A stretch of DNA of 64,000 nucleotides from Chthonomonas sp. UBA1950 (lineage in GTDB: Bacteria > Armatimonadota > Fimbriimonadia > Fimbriimonadales > Fimbriimonadaceae). Positions 43,293 to 52,177 of this stretch are shown here, piece by piece. The DNA is taken from positions 3,395 to 67,394 of the forward strand of contig DDEQ01000004.1 of the NCBI GenBank assembly GCA_002336105.1, given 5' to 3'. Below the pieces are notes generated by a model. That model saw only the letters and a program-made list of their open reading frames with translations, searched no databases and had not been told where the DNA came from. The first letter of the stretch is position 1. Every line of letters begins with the position of its first letter. Made by a program: the position numbers and the translations under genes.

Positions 43293-44189
43293 ATGCTCAA
43301 ACGCATTGGAGGATTCACCCTCATTGAATTACTGGTGGTCATTGCCATCATCGCTATCCTAGCGGCGATTCTTTTTCCGGTCTTTGCACAAGCAAAGGCA
43401 GCGGCAAAAAAAGCTTCGAACACGTCGAACCTAAAACAGATTGCAACAGCCGTGGTCCTTTACACCGGAGACTATGACGACACGATGACTCCTTACTTGG
43501 TTTCTGGCGATGGCCCCAGTTCAGGCTTGGGATCGGGCACAATGTGGTGGCACGGCCGCACCATCCGAGAGGGGGGCAACTATGTTCTGAACTACTACCG
43601 AAGCCAGGGGCTTCTCTATCCGTATATGAAGAACACCGAGATCCAGGATTGCCCAGTCGGCAAGTCACTAACATCTCCGTTCTCGGCATGGAGAGATGGC
43701 GATAAGGTTCCAGCCTACGGAACCAACTCTCTCCTATGGGTACAACCCCGTCCTGCGACTTCCAGCTCGGCGGCAGTAAACCCGGTGATCATGTCGCAGG
43801 TGGAAGAGTCTTCGAATACGATCCTCATGCTAGACGCAGTGAACGCCTGCACAATCGGAAGCTACACCAAATCATTCTTCGCGAATCCACCGTTCAACGT
43901 CTCTGGAGGATATGACAATGGATCGGGTAGCGGTAGCTCAGATTGTTATGCCCCACGAGTTCACGGCAGACACTCCGGGGGAACCGCGGTGGTGGCTTGG
44001 GCCGACGGTCATGTTACCGCGAGAAAGCCAACCTATCGCACTAACGGCACCTCACGCCAAGAAGCGCGAAAGGCAGCTAACATCGGCGAATTGAGTCCGA
44101 TAGCTTTACCAAGTAGCATTCCTACAGGCGATCCAAGCATTCCCCAGTACAACTACTACTGGTCACTGAACAAGAGCTTAGGACAATGA
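43293..44189 (+). CDS. H-x9-DG type prepilin-like protein
   Basis: 298 residues. Leader MLKRIGG with Gly at -1, then FTLIELLVVIAI and LAAILFPVFAQAK. The outer domain has SNLKQIATAVVLYTGDYDDTM, two or more Cys, and the closing RHSGGTAVVAWADGHV. First of a two-gene unit: the next gene overlaps by ATGA. Residues 1-50 are nearly identical to the other prepilins while the outer domains differ, as expected for a diversifying surface family. Confidence 0.88.
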   Translation: MLKRIGGFTLIELLVVIAIIAILAAILFPVFAQAKAAAKKASNTSNLKQIATAVVLYTGDYDDTMTPYLVSGDGPSSGLGSGTMWWHGRTIREGGNYVLNYYRSQGLLYPYMKNTEIQDCPVGKSLTSPFSAWRDGDKVPAYGTNSLLWVQPRPATSSSAAVNPVIMSQVEESSNTILMLDAVNACTIGSYTKSFFANPPFNVSGGYDNGSGSGSSDCYAPRVHGRHSGGTAVVAWADGHVTARKPTYRTNGTSRQEARKAANIGELSPIALPSSIPTGDPSIPQYNYYWSLNKSLGQ

Positions 44190-45046
44190 GAAAGATCATA
44201 ACCGTTCTCGCCCTTTGCACGTCGGTAAGCCTCTTTGCCGATGTGCCGCGAAAGGACTGCTTTCCCATTGAGCACCTGCCGGCACCTTTGCGCCCCTTAG
44301 CAGAGACGCTTCTACTGAAGATCATGGACAGCGAAGGGCTCTACACTTTGATCGGCGGGATAAAGCCGACAAGTAGCGGCTGGCTAATGTTGCAATATTC
44401 TGTTGAGCAACCGGAGCTAACGAAGGCCGAGGACATGAGGAAGTGTCTTCAAGCTATTCGTTGTGGAGATGAGATCACGAGTGCTCTCCAGCCGTTCTAT
44501 AGGATCTATGAGGGACGCCGGTCGCTAGATGGCTACATCTTTCACAAGCAGGCCATGGCGAAGTGCTTTGACGAGTATGCGTGGTTCTGGAAGTTCTACG
44601 GTGTCACACCATCAAGCAATCCACTAGAAGCATTGACGATGATCGAGGTGGATGCGACTCCGCGCCGAAACCGTGGCTATGGATATCTCTTCGGATATCC
44701 GAAGTATGCGGTTGACTTTTTTGTTGAAAGTGAGGAGCATAAACGGAAGACAAATGAGTTCGTCAAGAGGGATTTCCTAAGCGTTCCAGTATTCAGTGGA
44801 CCCGATCATCGCTTTGTTTATGCGGTTCCAAAAGGGCATCAGGTCAACGATGATGATCTCACTCTTCGCAAGAAGGCTGAACCAATCCTCACTTACTATC
44901 GGAAACTGAGACCAAAATACATCGGGAAAGGTAAACCTGGAATCGTAGCCCTACTACGAGATTGGTATGACGATGGGAAGGGGCGTTGTTCCTCCTTGAC
45001 AGCGTTCTCAAAAGCAACAAAAGCGTCTCTATCAGCAAACCGGTAA
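44186..45046 (+). CDS. Exported protein of unknown function coupled to prepilin
   Basis: 286 residues, overlapping the prepilin stop by ATGA. Signal peptide about 1-18 (MRKIITVLALCTSVSLFA). No family recognised. The mature part is mixed alpha/beta and rich in aromatic residues (YAWFWKFYG, RGYGYLFGYPKYAVDFF) with Cys at about 25, 86, 93 and 127. The position matches the small lipoproteins after the other prepilins, so it may be a pilin-associated partner. Not a lipoprotein, as no lipobox Cys is present. Confidence 0.65.
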   Translation: MRKIITVLALCTSVSLFADVPRKDCFPIEHLPAPLRPLAETLLLKIMDSEGLYTLIGGIKPTSSGWLMLQYSVEQPELTKAEDMRKCLQAIRCGDEITSALQPFYRIYEGRRSLDGYIFHKQAMAKCFDEYAWFWKFYGVTPSSNPLEALTMIEVDATPRRNRGYGYLFGYPKYAVDFFVESEEHKRKTNEFVKRDFLSVPVFSGPDHRFVYAVPKGHQVNDDDLTLRKKAEPILTYYRKLRPKYIGKGKPGIVALLRDWYDDGKGRCSSLTAFSKATKASLSANR

Positions 45047-45054
45047 TTCTCATT

Positions 45055-45079
45055 GCATGGGGGCGAGGAGCCCCCATGC
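45055..45079 (+). repeat. Perfect 10-bp stem-loop
   Basis: GCATGGGGGC and GCCCCCATGC with a 5-base loop GAGGA, 9 bases after the stop of the exported protein gene. Strong hairpin without a T-run; it may terminate or protect the upstream transcript. Confidence 0.6.
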
Positions 45080-45080
45080 G

Positions 45081-45248
45081 ATGACGAACTTTTTGAGCAA
45101 ATTTGCACCCATATCGATAGTAGCTATTTCATGCCGTATGACTTTATTAACAACCGCAAACAAGGTGAGAACGAGTTACCATGACGATAGATACAATATC
45201 CTTAGGGCAGATGGTTCAGTCGTCAACATTACGATCGTGCAACCGTAA
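45081..45248 (+). pseudogene. Probable remnant of an H-x9-DG prepilin C-terminus
   Basis: A 55-codon open frame (ATG at 45081, or 45057 inside the hairpin) ends in SYHDDRYNILRADGSVVNI. His followed by nine residues and DG is exactly the C-terminal element of this prepilin class. No N-terminal helix or cleavage motif precedes it, since the upstream gene ends 35 bases earlier. It looks like the tail left after deletion of the rest, although a very small functional protein cannot be excluded. Confidence 0.45.
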
Positions 45249-45436
45249 TGAAGATACTGCACACGTTAACGAGTCATCGGGCAGCAATCTTTGGATCAAT
45301 TTCAGCGTTTTTAGGGTGATCGGATAAACTTCGAGCCCACTACCCTCCAGGCGTGTAATCCCATCTCGTTTTGTCCGAAGTGGAGCGAGTGTTTCTGAGG
45401 TTGCTCTCAAGAACCGTACACAAAACAAGATAGAGC

Positions 45437-46678
45437 TTATCGAGCAAGACCATGCTGAATACGATCAAGCCCCGCGCTAACTTTTCGCAATCCGCCGTTA
45501 TCTCCGAGGTCTTCAAATCCTGACTGACTGAATAAGTAGAAATGTCGAGCAGTCTCGAAATTCCCAGCGTCTTCTTCGACCTGGCCCATCTGCAAGTTGG
45601 TAGTTGCAATCCATCGGGCATGGTTTTTCTCTTTCTTCCAGTACTCCATACAATTGCTCAGAAGTGCTCTCGCTTCGGAAAACCGGTGTTGTTTTGAATA
45701 AACCAGTGCTAGGCGTGCATTGATATCTGAATCAGTAGCCCGTTTTCCATCTCCGCATGTCTTTTGCTTCGCGCGAGTGAAACAGTCCATCGCCTCACCG
45801 TACTTTCCTTCTTGGTAACAAACTGATCCAAGATCCCTCAGAACAAGACCCACTCCATTTGGGTCTTTCATGTTTTCATATCCAGCTTGAGCAGTTTTAA
45901 GGCTTGCACGAGCATCGTGGAACCGACCCATCAAAGTCTGTACATCTGCCAACTCTTCATACAGCGGATACCTAGCCCCCTTGTTCCGGATTGCATATTT
46001 GAGCAAAATGGCATCTTTGAAGTTCTTTTCAGCGAGTTCGTACTGCCCGGCTTGAACATCCAGCCAAGCCGTTAAACGCAGGGCACTAGCCATTTCACCC
46101 GCAATATCGTGTTTTGTCGCAAGCTCTCGCGCCTCATTAACGACTGCCCGAGCGCGATCATATTGAGCGTGCTCATAAAACTCATAGCCTGAATCGAGCA
46201 GTTCTGTTACGTGTCGAACCTCACTATCTGAATCGCGCACGTAAGCCGGTTTTTCTCTCAAAAAGGCGTAAGCAACGACAACAACACTAGCAAGGACCAG
46301 ATAGTAAATCCAATGGAGATGGCGCCGCTGAGACGGAACTTCAACTATCGCCTTTAGAATCCCTCTGCCTTCGGGGTTTGGACTTCCAGAAATCAGAATC
46401 TCATCTTCAAATCGCTGACAATAATCGTCAGACCAATCTAAGCCAACAGATTTGAAGGCAAGTATTAATGTCGTTTTGTCGACACCAACATGGTTAAAGA
46501 CTTTCTTGATAGTGGGCTTTGTCGAGCCGAGAAGCTCAGCTTGCTTTTGTAGCGACATCCGCTTCGTTCCATTCGCTTTTTCCCATGCTTCATCGGTTGC
46601 GTTAACCAAAAGTTGTAGCGCCTGTGGAGTCAAAACCACGGATCGTTTTCGGACTCGATTCTTGCTTTCGGGAGGCAT
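45437..46678 (-). CDS. HTH-transmembrane-TPR regulator
   Basis: 413 residues. The N-terminal 90 form a helix-turn-helix-like module (VLTPQALQLLVNATDEAW, SLQKQAELLGSTKPTIKKV, VDKTTLILAFKSVGLDW) of the kind found at the start of bacterial ATPase and kinase signalling proteins. One membrane helix at about 117-135 (WIYYLVLASVVVVAYAFL) is followed by at least five TPR units outside (EFYEHAQYDRARAVVNEA, YELAEKNFKDAI, GEAMDCFTRAK). The topology suggests a one-component membrane regulator with an external TPR sensor. It is near the second prepilin cluster, whose expression it could sense. Confidence 0.75.
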   Translation of the reverse strand: MPPESKNRVRKRSVVLTPQALQLLVNATDEAWEKANGTKRMSLQKQAELLGSTKPTIKKVFNHVGVDKTTLILAFKSVGLDWSDDYCQRFEDEILISGSPNPEGRGILKAIVEVPSQRRHLHWIYYLVLASVVVVAYAFLREKPAYVRDSDSEVRHVTELLDSGYEFYEHAQYDRARAVVNEARELATKHDIAGEMASALRLTAWLDVQAGQYELAEKNFKDAILLKYAIRNKGARYPLYEELADVQTLMGRFHDARASLKTAQAGYENMKDPNGVGLVLRDLGSVCYQEGKYGEAMDCFTRAKQKTCGDGKRATDSDINARLALVYSKQHRFSEARALLSNCMEYWKKEKNHARWIATTNLQMGQVEEDAGNFETARHFYLFSQSGFEDLGDNGGLRKVSAGLDRIQHGLAR

Positions 46679-46861
46679 AAAGTAATGAGTTAGACAGCAC
46701 GACTCTGTATCGCAGCTAAAAAGTTGTGCTCTAGCCTAAGACGGTCATAAGTTATCCTATCTTTACCAATATTTTCAGCCCAAAACATGGAAAATACCCA
46801 TTGTAGATGCCACGAACTCGATAAATTGCGGTACGTGGTTGGTAAGCGATAAGGTTAGGAA

Positions 46862-46980
46862 ACCGTTTTTACAGCAGGCGGCTTCTAGGGTTTGGAGGTG
46901 AGCCACAGATCGTTGTGTTCACAGTCGCTTCCACGTGATCCTCAATGGCGGTCCATAGACGTACCGCCAACTTTCTTTTC
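46862..46980 (+). ncRNA. Candidate structured leader or small RNA upstream of ftsE
   Basis: In the 380-base gap before ftsE. A plausible promoter is TTGCGG (46826-46831), 18-base spacer, TAAGGT (46850-46855). The predicted transcript contains a two-tier hairpin (GTGA 46898-46901 with TCAC 46919-46922, CACA 46904-46907 with TGTG 46914-46917) and ends at a terminator-like GGCGGT/ACCGCC stem with a T-rich tail. It could be an attenuator of ftsEX or an independent small RNA. The rest of the gap (46679-46849) holds the HTH-TPR gene promoter region and nothing else I can support. Confidence 0.35.
46947..46979 (+). terminator. Terminator-like hairpin before ftsE
   Basis: GGCGGT (46947-46952) pairs with ACCGCC (46963-46968), 10-base loop, followed by AACTTTCTTTT. 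No plus-strand gene precedes it, so it would end a short non-coding transcript or attenuate ftsE. Confidence 0.5.
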
Positions 46981-47058
46981 ACAAGATCCCTAAAATGGAT
47001 CATTGATCCCAAGCACTTAGCTGATTCGCGGTAGCATCAATACGACGGGTACGTTAGG

Positions 47059-47802
47059 ATGCGGCCGTATATAGAATTTAACGATGTCAAGGTCGAATAC
47101 CCAGGAAGGGTACGCGGGCTCACAGGGGTCTCCTGCTCATTTGAGAAAGGGGAGTTTGCGTTTATCGTCGGGCACACAGGGAGCGGGAAAAGCACCCTCA
47201 TCAAACTACTGACTCGCGAGATTCGCGCAACATCAGGTTCTGTATTTCTGGACGGACAGGATCTTGGCAAGCTGAGATCGGGCGAGATCGTCAATTTACG
47301 AAGAAAGATGGGCATTGTGCCCCAAGACTTTGCTTTGCTTCCTCGCAAGAAAGTTTGGGAGAATGTTGCCTATGCAATGCGGGCCGTCGGGCACACTTGC
47401 CGCGAGGTCAGAAGAAAGGTGCCTGAGATTCTGGAAATGGTGGATATCGGGCATCGCGCCGATGCTTACCCTCACCAACTTAGCGGGGGCGAACAACAGC
47501 GTGTGGCAATCGGACGAGCGCTCATCAACAATCCACCACTACTTCTTGCTGACGAACCAACCGGAAACCTCGACCCTGACCATTCGTGGGGCATCATTGA
47601 ATTACTGCGTCGCCTCAACAGTCGTGGCACGACTGTGCTGGTCGCGAGCCACGACATGATGGTGATCGAGCGTTCTGACAAACGCATCATTCGGCTTGCA
47701 GATGGAAAGCTCAAGGCCGAAGTTCAGCAAAAGACAACGCTGATGGATGCGCTTACTCAGCCCATTTTGAACCTAGACCACGAGGACCAAGACCATGCTT
47801 GA
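47059..47802 (+). CDS. ftsE: Cell division ATP-binding protein FtsE
   Basis: ABC-type ATPase that with FtsX controls peptidoglycan hydrolases at the division site. 247 residues: Walker A GHTGSGKS (about 38-45), Q-loop VPQDF, signature LSGGEQQRVAIGRAL, Walker B LLLADEPTGNLD, H-loop ASHD. It lacks the strict early PLVY-type details of E. coli but the gene order ftsE-ftsX-envC fixes the identity. Overlaps ftsX by 8 bases. Confidence 0.95.
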   Translation: MRPYIEFNDVKVEYPGRVRGLTGVSCSFEKGEFAFIVGHTGSGKSTLIKLLTREIRATSGSVFLDGQDLGKLRSGEIVNLRRKMGIVPQDFALLPRKKVWENVAYAMRAVGHTCREVRRKVPEILEMVDIGHRADAYPHQLSGGEQQRVAIGRALINNPPLLLADEPTGNLDPDHSWGIIELLRRLNSRGTTVLVASHDMMVIERSDKRIIRLADGKLKAEVQQKTTLMDALTQPILNLDHEDQDHA

Positions 47803-48664
47803 TCGCATCAGCTTTGTTCTCGGCGAAGCATTCATCGCGCTTCGAAGGAATCGGTTCATGACATTCGCCTCGATCAGCACCGTCGCATTGAGCTTCTTTT
47901 TGCTGGGAGGAATGACCTACGTTTTTTGGAGAACTAATGAGTACGCAAAAACGATTCCTGGCAAGTTTGAAATGCGCGTTTTCCTAAAAGACGGAATGGG
48001 ATTTGCTGACGTCAAAGAGACTGCCACGCAAATAAGAAAAATCCCTGGCGTCGCCGTCGTGAGTTGGATTCCACGTGACAAAGCCTGGGATCGATTCAGG
48101 GTTGAACATCCAGACGTAGCCGATGTAGAGAATCCGCTTCCCCATTCATACAAGGTCACCATCAACAATCTCGACCTCGGGGACAGCGTAGCATCCCACA
48201 TCCAAAAGCTCCCAACCGTCCGAGAAGGTGGGGTCCAATATCTTGCCGATGTTCAGCGATTCATCGACCAAATGCTGAAGGTTTTGAGGTTGCTTGGCTT
48301 GTCCGGAGGGGGAATTTTGCTCGTTACTGGCGGAATTCTCATCTTTAATGCCATTCGGTTAACGATTGTCTCTCGAAGACTCGAAATCCGCATCATGCAA
48401 CTCGTTGGAGCGAGCGGACTCACCTTAAAAACTCCGTTTATCATCGAAGGGTTGGTTCAAGGAGCCTTTGGAGGCCTTCTGTCGGCTTGCCTAATCGATG
48501 GAGCGCAATTAGCTCTGCAATCTCAAATCACAACATTTGACGCCTTCGCCAGCTTGCCGCCGTTTCCTTTCGTACAGGCGCTCGTCATCTTAGGAACGAC
48601 CGGTGCGGCTTTTGGAGCGCTATGCTCTCTCGCCGCAGTTCACTTTCCAATGAAGGCAGAATGA
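47795..48664 (+). CDS. ftsX: Cell division protein FtsX
   Basis: 289-residue permease-like partner of FtsE. Membrane segments near 22-44, 170-192, 218-242 and 255-280; the large loop between the first two (about 45-165) is the extracytoplasmic domain that contacts the hydrolase regulator (FEMRVFLKDG, RKIPGVAVVSWIPRDKAW). The conserved C-terminal block RLEIRIMQLVGASGLTLKTPFIIEG is clear. Overlaps ftsE and the next gene (ATGA). Confidence 0.95.
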   Translation: MLDRISFVLGEAFIALRRNRFMTFASISTVALSFFLLGGMTYVFWRTNEYAKTIPGKFEMRVFLKDGMGFADVKETATQIRKIPGVAVVSWIPRDKAWDRFRVEHPDVADVENPLPHSYKVTINNLDLGDSVASHIQKLPTVREGGVQYLADVQRFIDQMLKVLRLLGLSGGGILLVTGGILIFNAIRLTIVSRRLEIRIMQLVGASGLTLKTPFIIEGLVQGAFGGLLSACLIDGAQLALQSQITTFDAFASLPPFPFVQALVILGTTGAAFGALCSLAAVHFPMKAE

Positions 48665-49803
48665 AGAACGTCTGGCTGGCTTTGATATTGGTTTTGTCAC
48701 TTAGTGGAGTAGCCCACGCGCAACCAAAACATCGGTCGAAGTCAGACCTTCAATCCAGCCTGGCAAAACTTCAAAAAAAGAAGCGAGCACTCGCGGCAGA
48801 ATTGAAGCGAACAAACCGTCGTGCAAACGCTGTCGTCGCTGATATAGCGGTAGTTGATCATCAAATCATCGACACACAAGCCGCGCTTGACAAGACCACG
48901 GAAAGACTCGAAGACAGTAAGACCGAGCAGCGTAGTTTGGGCGAACGTCTGAAATCGGCATCTGCTCAACTCGAAGTGACCCGTCAGCAAGTGCGAGCTA
49001 GAATCAGCCACATCTATACAAAAGGTCCAAACTCTGTTCTGTCTGCCCTTATTAGCACTAAGAGCGTCGGCGATGTCGCCTCGCGATCCACTGTCATGGA
49101 AATGATTGCCAGGCAAGACCGCGACCTATTCAATCGATATCAGAAACTCAAAAGCGAAGTCTCTGACGCGAAGCGCCGCCAAGATCGGGTGGTTGCGCGG
49201 GTCTCAGATCTGAAGAAACAACAGGAAAACCAGCAGAGTCAACTTCAGGATCTTCGAGAGAACAAGAAGGATGTTCTTGCTGGATTACGTAGTCGGCAAG
49301 GCGAAATCAAGAAAGCGCTCGCTCAATTTGAAGCCGATGAATCCAACATTGCCGCTCAGATCGCCGCTTATAACAGGCGAGTGAAGTCAGGGAATGCGGG
49401 TCCCGCGTTGCCCACATTTACCGGACGTTTTGGTCGTCCAATCAACGCTCGGATCACAAGTGGGTTCGGAATGCGATATCACCCAATTATCCACAAAGTG
49501 CGATTGCATGCAGGTATTGACTTTGGTGCACACATCGGCACGACCGTCGTCGCAGCGGCTGACGGCAGGGTTGTCGCAACAGGCTATGGAAGCGGCTTTG
49601 GCAACCGAGTCATCATCGATCACGGCGGCGGTGTGATGACCATTTATGGTCACCTTTCGCGATTTCGTTGTTCGCCCGGTCAGATGGTTCACAAAGGTGA
49701 ACCCATTGCGGCTTCTGGGAACAGCGGACTCAGCACTGGACCCCATCTTCATTTTGAAGTGAGAGTCAACGGGAATCCGGTGAATCCATTGAGCCGGTTT
49801 TAA
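48661..49803 (+). CDS. EnvC-like coiled-coil M23 murein hydrolase
   Basis: 380 residues. Start at ATG 48661, overlapping the ftsX stop; signal peptide about 1-20 (LILVLSLSGVAHA). Long coiled coil about 25-245, then an M23/LytM domain about 260-380. Unlike E. coli EnvC, whose LytM site is degenerate, the zinc ligands look intact: His283 and Asp287 (HAGIDFG), His362 and His364 (HLHFEV). It may therefore cleave peptidoglycan itself, as in the FtsEX-dependent hydrolases of some Gram-positives. Its stop interlocks with the convergent glycosyltransferase gene. Confidence 0.9.
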   Translation: MKNVWLALILVLSLSGVAHAQPKHRSKSDLQSSLAKLQKKKRALAAELKRTNRRANAVVADIAVVDHQIIDTQAALDKTTERLEDSKTEQRSLGERLKSASAQLEVTRQQVRARISHIYTKGPNSVLSALISTKSVGDVASRSTVMEMIARQDRDLFNRYQKLKSEVSDAKRRQDRVVARVSDLKKQQENQQSQLQDLRENKKDVLAGLRSRQGEIKKALAQFEADESNIAAQIAAYNRRVKSGNAGPALPTFTGRFGRPINARITSGFGMRYHPIIHKVRLHAGIDFGAHIGTTVVAAADGRVVATGYGSGFGNRVIIDHGGGVMTIYGHLSRFRCSPGQMVHKGEPIAASGNSGLSTGPHLHFEVRVNGNPVNPLSRF

Positions 49804-51788
49804 GCAGCAGGCTCAGAAACCACATTGAGGTTGTGCCTTGCCCGCTCATGTCTCGGATCGATCACCAAAGCCTGTTCATACATCCGCGCGGCAGCATCGC
49901 CCAGGCCAACCTGGGCAAGACAGTTAGCCAGCGTAAACCACCCGTCTGCGTTCACTGGATCGTGGCGTAATCCTGCTTCATATAGGTGAGCTGCATCATG
50001 ATAGAGTCCGAGCCGATAAAGCAGATCACCGCAATTGAAATATCCGTTGGCTTGTTCAGGCGCGCGTTTGATTGCTTCGGTAAAGCAAGAAAGCGCCCGT
50101 TCGTGTTCTCCTGACGCCTCAAGAGCACGTCCCCAATTTACAAGGATGTCAGACGTCGGCTCGCTTACCTTGGCAAACTCTTCATAGGCTTCGACGATTG
50201 CTGAGAGATTGCCCCAAGCCTCGCAAGCCCCAGCCCAACCAACCCACGATTCGTAATCGGTTTGATCGGCGTACCATGCATCCGAAAACGCCTTAGCTGC
50301 CTTCTCGTAGTTGTGCTCCGCTGATAGTAGTCGCCCGGTTCCCTTGAGAGCCAAAACTCTTGTGCTCGGGTCTTCTGTTGCAGAGGAATAAGACTCCAGA
50401 GCCTCTTGTCCTCGATTCATTTTTTCGAGTGTCGCACCTCGAGAAAAGTGACATGGAGCAAAGCCAGGGTCGACTCGGAGAGCGTGCTCGAATTCGGCGA
50501 GAGCTTCTTGGAACCGCCCCAACACGGCCAAAATCTGACCGCGAAGCACATTTCGTTTATGGGTTTCGATGCCACGATCGCCCGATAAACCCACGGGCCA
50601 ACTTTGTGCCAAGCATCTGTCGATGGACTCAAGTGCTAGCCTAGCTTCGCCTTTCTTCAGCAAAACCTGTGCCCGTTCGAAATCGATGATTAAGCCGCCA
50701 AATCCATGTTTCTCCGCTTCGTCACATGAGGCCAGTGCGGCATCAAGCTTGGACTGCGCAGTTTGTGCCTGAACTAGGTTTTGAAATGCCAAGATGGCAA
50801 ACGGAGCTCCTGGCATCAGATAGCGGGTCGAGTTTCTCGCCGCGTTTTCTGCCTCTGCAAATCGATTCGCTACGATCAGTGCCATCGAGAGGTTAAACCA
50901 CTGAAAGGCATCGTCCGGGGCTTCGCGGACTTCCCTTTCAAGCAATGTAATCGTTCTTTCTGCCTTCCCCTTCGCCTCCATGATCGCAGGGCGATATCCG
51001 TAATGGATGATCTTGACTCCTTCAAGTCTTGCCCAAGGCAAACCGAGAAGTTCGAGCGATGGGCAGACCTGCTCATGGATTCTGCCTGTAAACTTGATTT
51101 GCGGATGTCGACGAAAAAGCCGAACCGCTGAGTGAGTGAACGTTGAACCACCCTCTCGGTTATCTGTGGGGTTGATGATCTCAATGTCGTATCCGCCAAA
51201 GTGCGGCCTGATCACGGCACGATGAATGGCTTCCTCGCTTCCAACATCCAAAACTTCGTCAGCATCAATCCAAAGAATCCAAGGCTTTGTGGCCAGTTGC
51301 AGGGCATGGTTTCGAGCAGCTGAAAAGTCGTCGCACCATTTGAAGTTGCCGATAACGACGTTGTGTTCCTGCGCGATTTCAATTGTTCGGTCAGTGCTTC
51401 CGGTATCGACGACAACTATTTCATTAACTCGTCCCGCGAGACTCTCTAGACACCGACCTAGGTTGTCCTCTTCATTCTTCACGATCAGGCACGCGGATAT
51501 TTCGATGCCAATATCGTCTCGACGGCCCGGGCTGGTGAGGGTAGAGCAATAGGCATGATCGCTTAATATTTGCTTAAGGAGCGCAAATCGCTGACCACCT
51601 TCACAAACGCCGGATAGTCTGGCGGCAGATCCTTCGTCTGCTTTCAAGCAGTGAAGGAGTGCAAGCTCGCAAAGTAGATCAGCGTTACTCGGGTGTCGTA
51701 GTAACGCTGCTTGTAAAATCGCTTCGGCTTCGGTATATCGCCTAGCCAGGACCGCTGCGCGGGCCTGATCGGCTGCTGGATGGGTCAT
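49800..51788 (-). CDS. Glycosyltransferase family 2 with TPR repeats
   Basis: 662 residues. Short N-terminal TPR region, GT-A domain about 95-320 (SACLIVKNEEDNLGRCLES, VDTGSTDRT, WIDADEVL as the DxD metal site), then about ten TPR units to the C-terminus (e.g. FQEALAEFEHALRVDPGFA, GLYHDAAHLYEAGLRHDP). No membrane segment. Proteins of this form glycosylate proteins or cell-surface glycans in the cytoplasm; acceptor unknown. Overlaps the MerR gene by ATGA, so they are co-transcribed. Confidence 0.9.
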   Translation of the reverse strand: MTHPAADQARAAVLARRYTEAEAILQAALLRHPSNADLLCELALLHCLKADEGSAARLSGVCEGGQRFALLKQILSDHAYCSTLTSPGRRDDIGIEISACLIVKNEEDNLGRCLESLAGRVNEIVVVDTGSTDRTIEIAQEHNVVIGNFKWCDDFSAARNHALQLATKPWILWIDADEVLDVGSEEAIHRAVIRPHFGGYDIEIINPTDNREGGSTFTHSAVRLFRRHPQIKFTGRIHEQVCPSLELLGLPWARLEGVKIIHYGYRPAIMEAKGKAERTITLLEREVREAPDDAFQWFNLSMALIVANRFAEAENAARNSTRYLMPGAPFAILAFQNLVQAQTAQSKLDAALASCDEAEKHGFGGLIIDFERAQVLLKKGEARLALESIDRCLAQSWPVGLSGDRGIETHKRNVLRGQILAVLGRFQEALAEFEHALRVDPGFAPCHFSRGATLEKMNRGQEALESYSSATEDPSTRVLALKGTGRLLSAEHNYEKAAKAFSDAWYADQTDYESWVGWAGACEAWGNLSAIVEAYEEFAKVSEPTSDILVNWGRALEASGEHERALSCFTEAIKRAPEQANGYFNCGDLLYRLGLYHDAAHLYEAGLRHDPVNADGWFTLANCLAQVGLGDAAARMYEQALVIDPRHERARHNLNVVSEPAA

Positions 51789-52057
51789 GCAACTTCTCGC
51801 GAATGGCGTTCAAGATGCTTCCTTGCGCCTGCGATACTGAACATTTCATCTCGCAGCAGCCGCTTTATGAGAAAAACGGTTTGGATGTCGCGTGGTCGGT
51901 ATCTTCTTTGCCCACCGTCTGTTCGCTCGGGGTCAAGATAAAGAGCAAACTCTTTTTCCCAATACCTAAGCGTGTGGACTTCGACACCGGTTATGCGGCT
52001 CGCCATGCTTATACTAACCGCTTGATCTGCCCTACTCATTCGATTCTCGCTCGACAT
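51785..52057 (-). CDS. MerR-type transcriptional regulator (short)
   Basis: 90 residues from ATG 52057. The winged helix MASRITGVEVHTLRYWEKEF and the following TDGGQRRYRPRDIQTVFLIKRLL fit the MerR superfamily; the typical dimerisation helix and effector domain are missing. Upstream in-frame ATGs at 52087 and 52135 add sequence without family support. No Shine-Dalgarno or clear -10 picks one start. Overlaps the glycosyltransferase by ATGA and probably regulates this operon. Confidence 0.75.
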   Translation of the reverse strand: MSSENRMSRADQAVSISMASRITGVEVHTLRYWEKEFALYLDPERTDGGQRRYRPRDIQTVFLIKRLLRDEMFSIAGARKHLERHSREVA

Positions 52058-52177
52058 CCGTTCTGTGGACCCTTCCGGTGGTCCCATGAAGAATGTCGGA
52101 CACTTCCTGGTGTTTTTGCAGGGTAGTAGGTTCAAACAAAAAGGGAATCTTGTTTTGAGTGCGAATATTGAACGAGA

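Noticed and set aside
46946..47035. A 29-codon frame starting ATGGCGGTC before ftsE
   Set aside because: It overlaps the hairpin arms, has no ribosome site and no recognisable protein.
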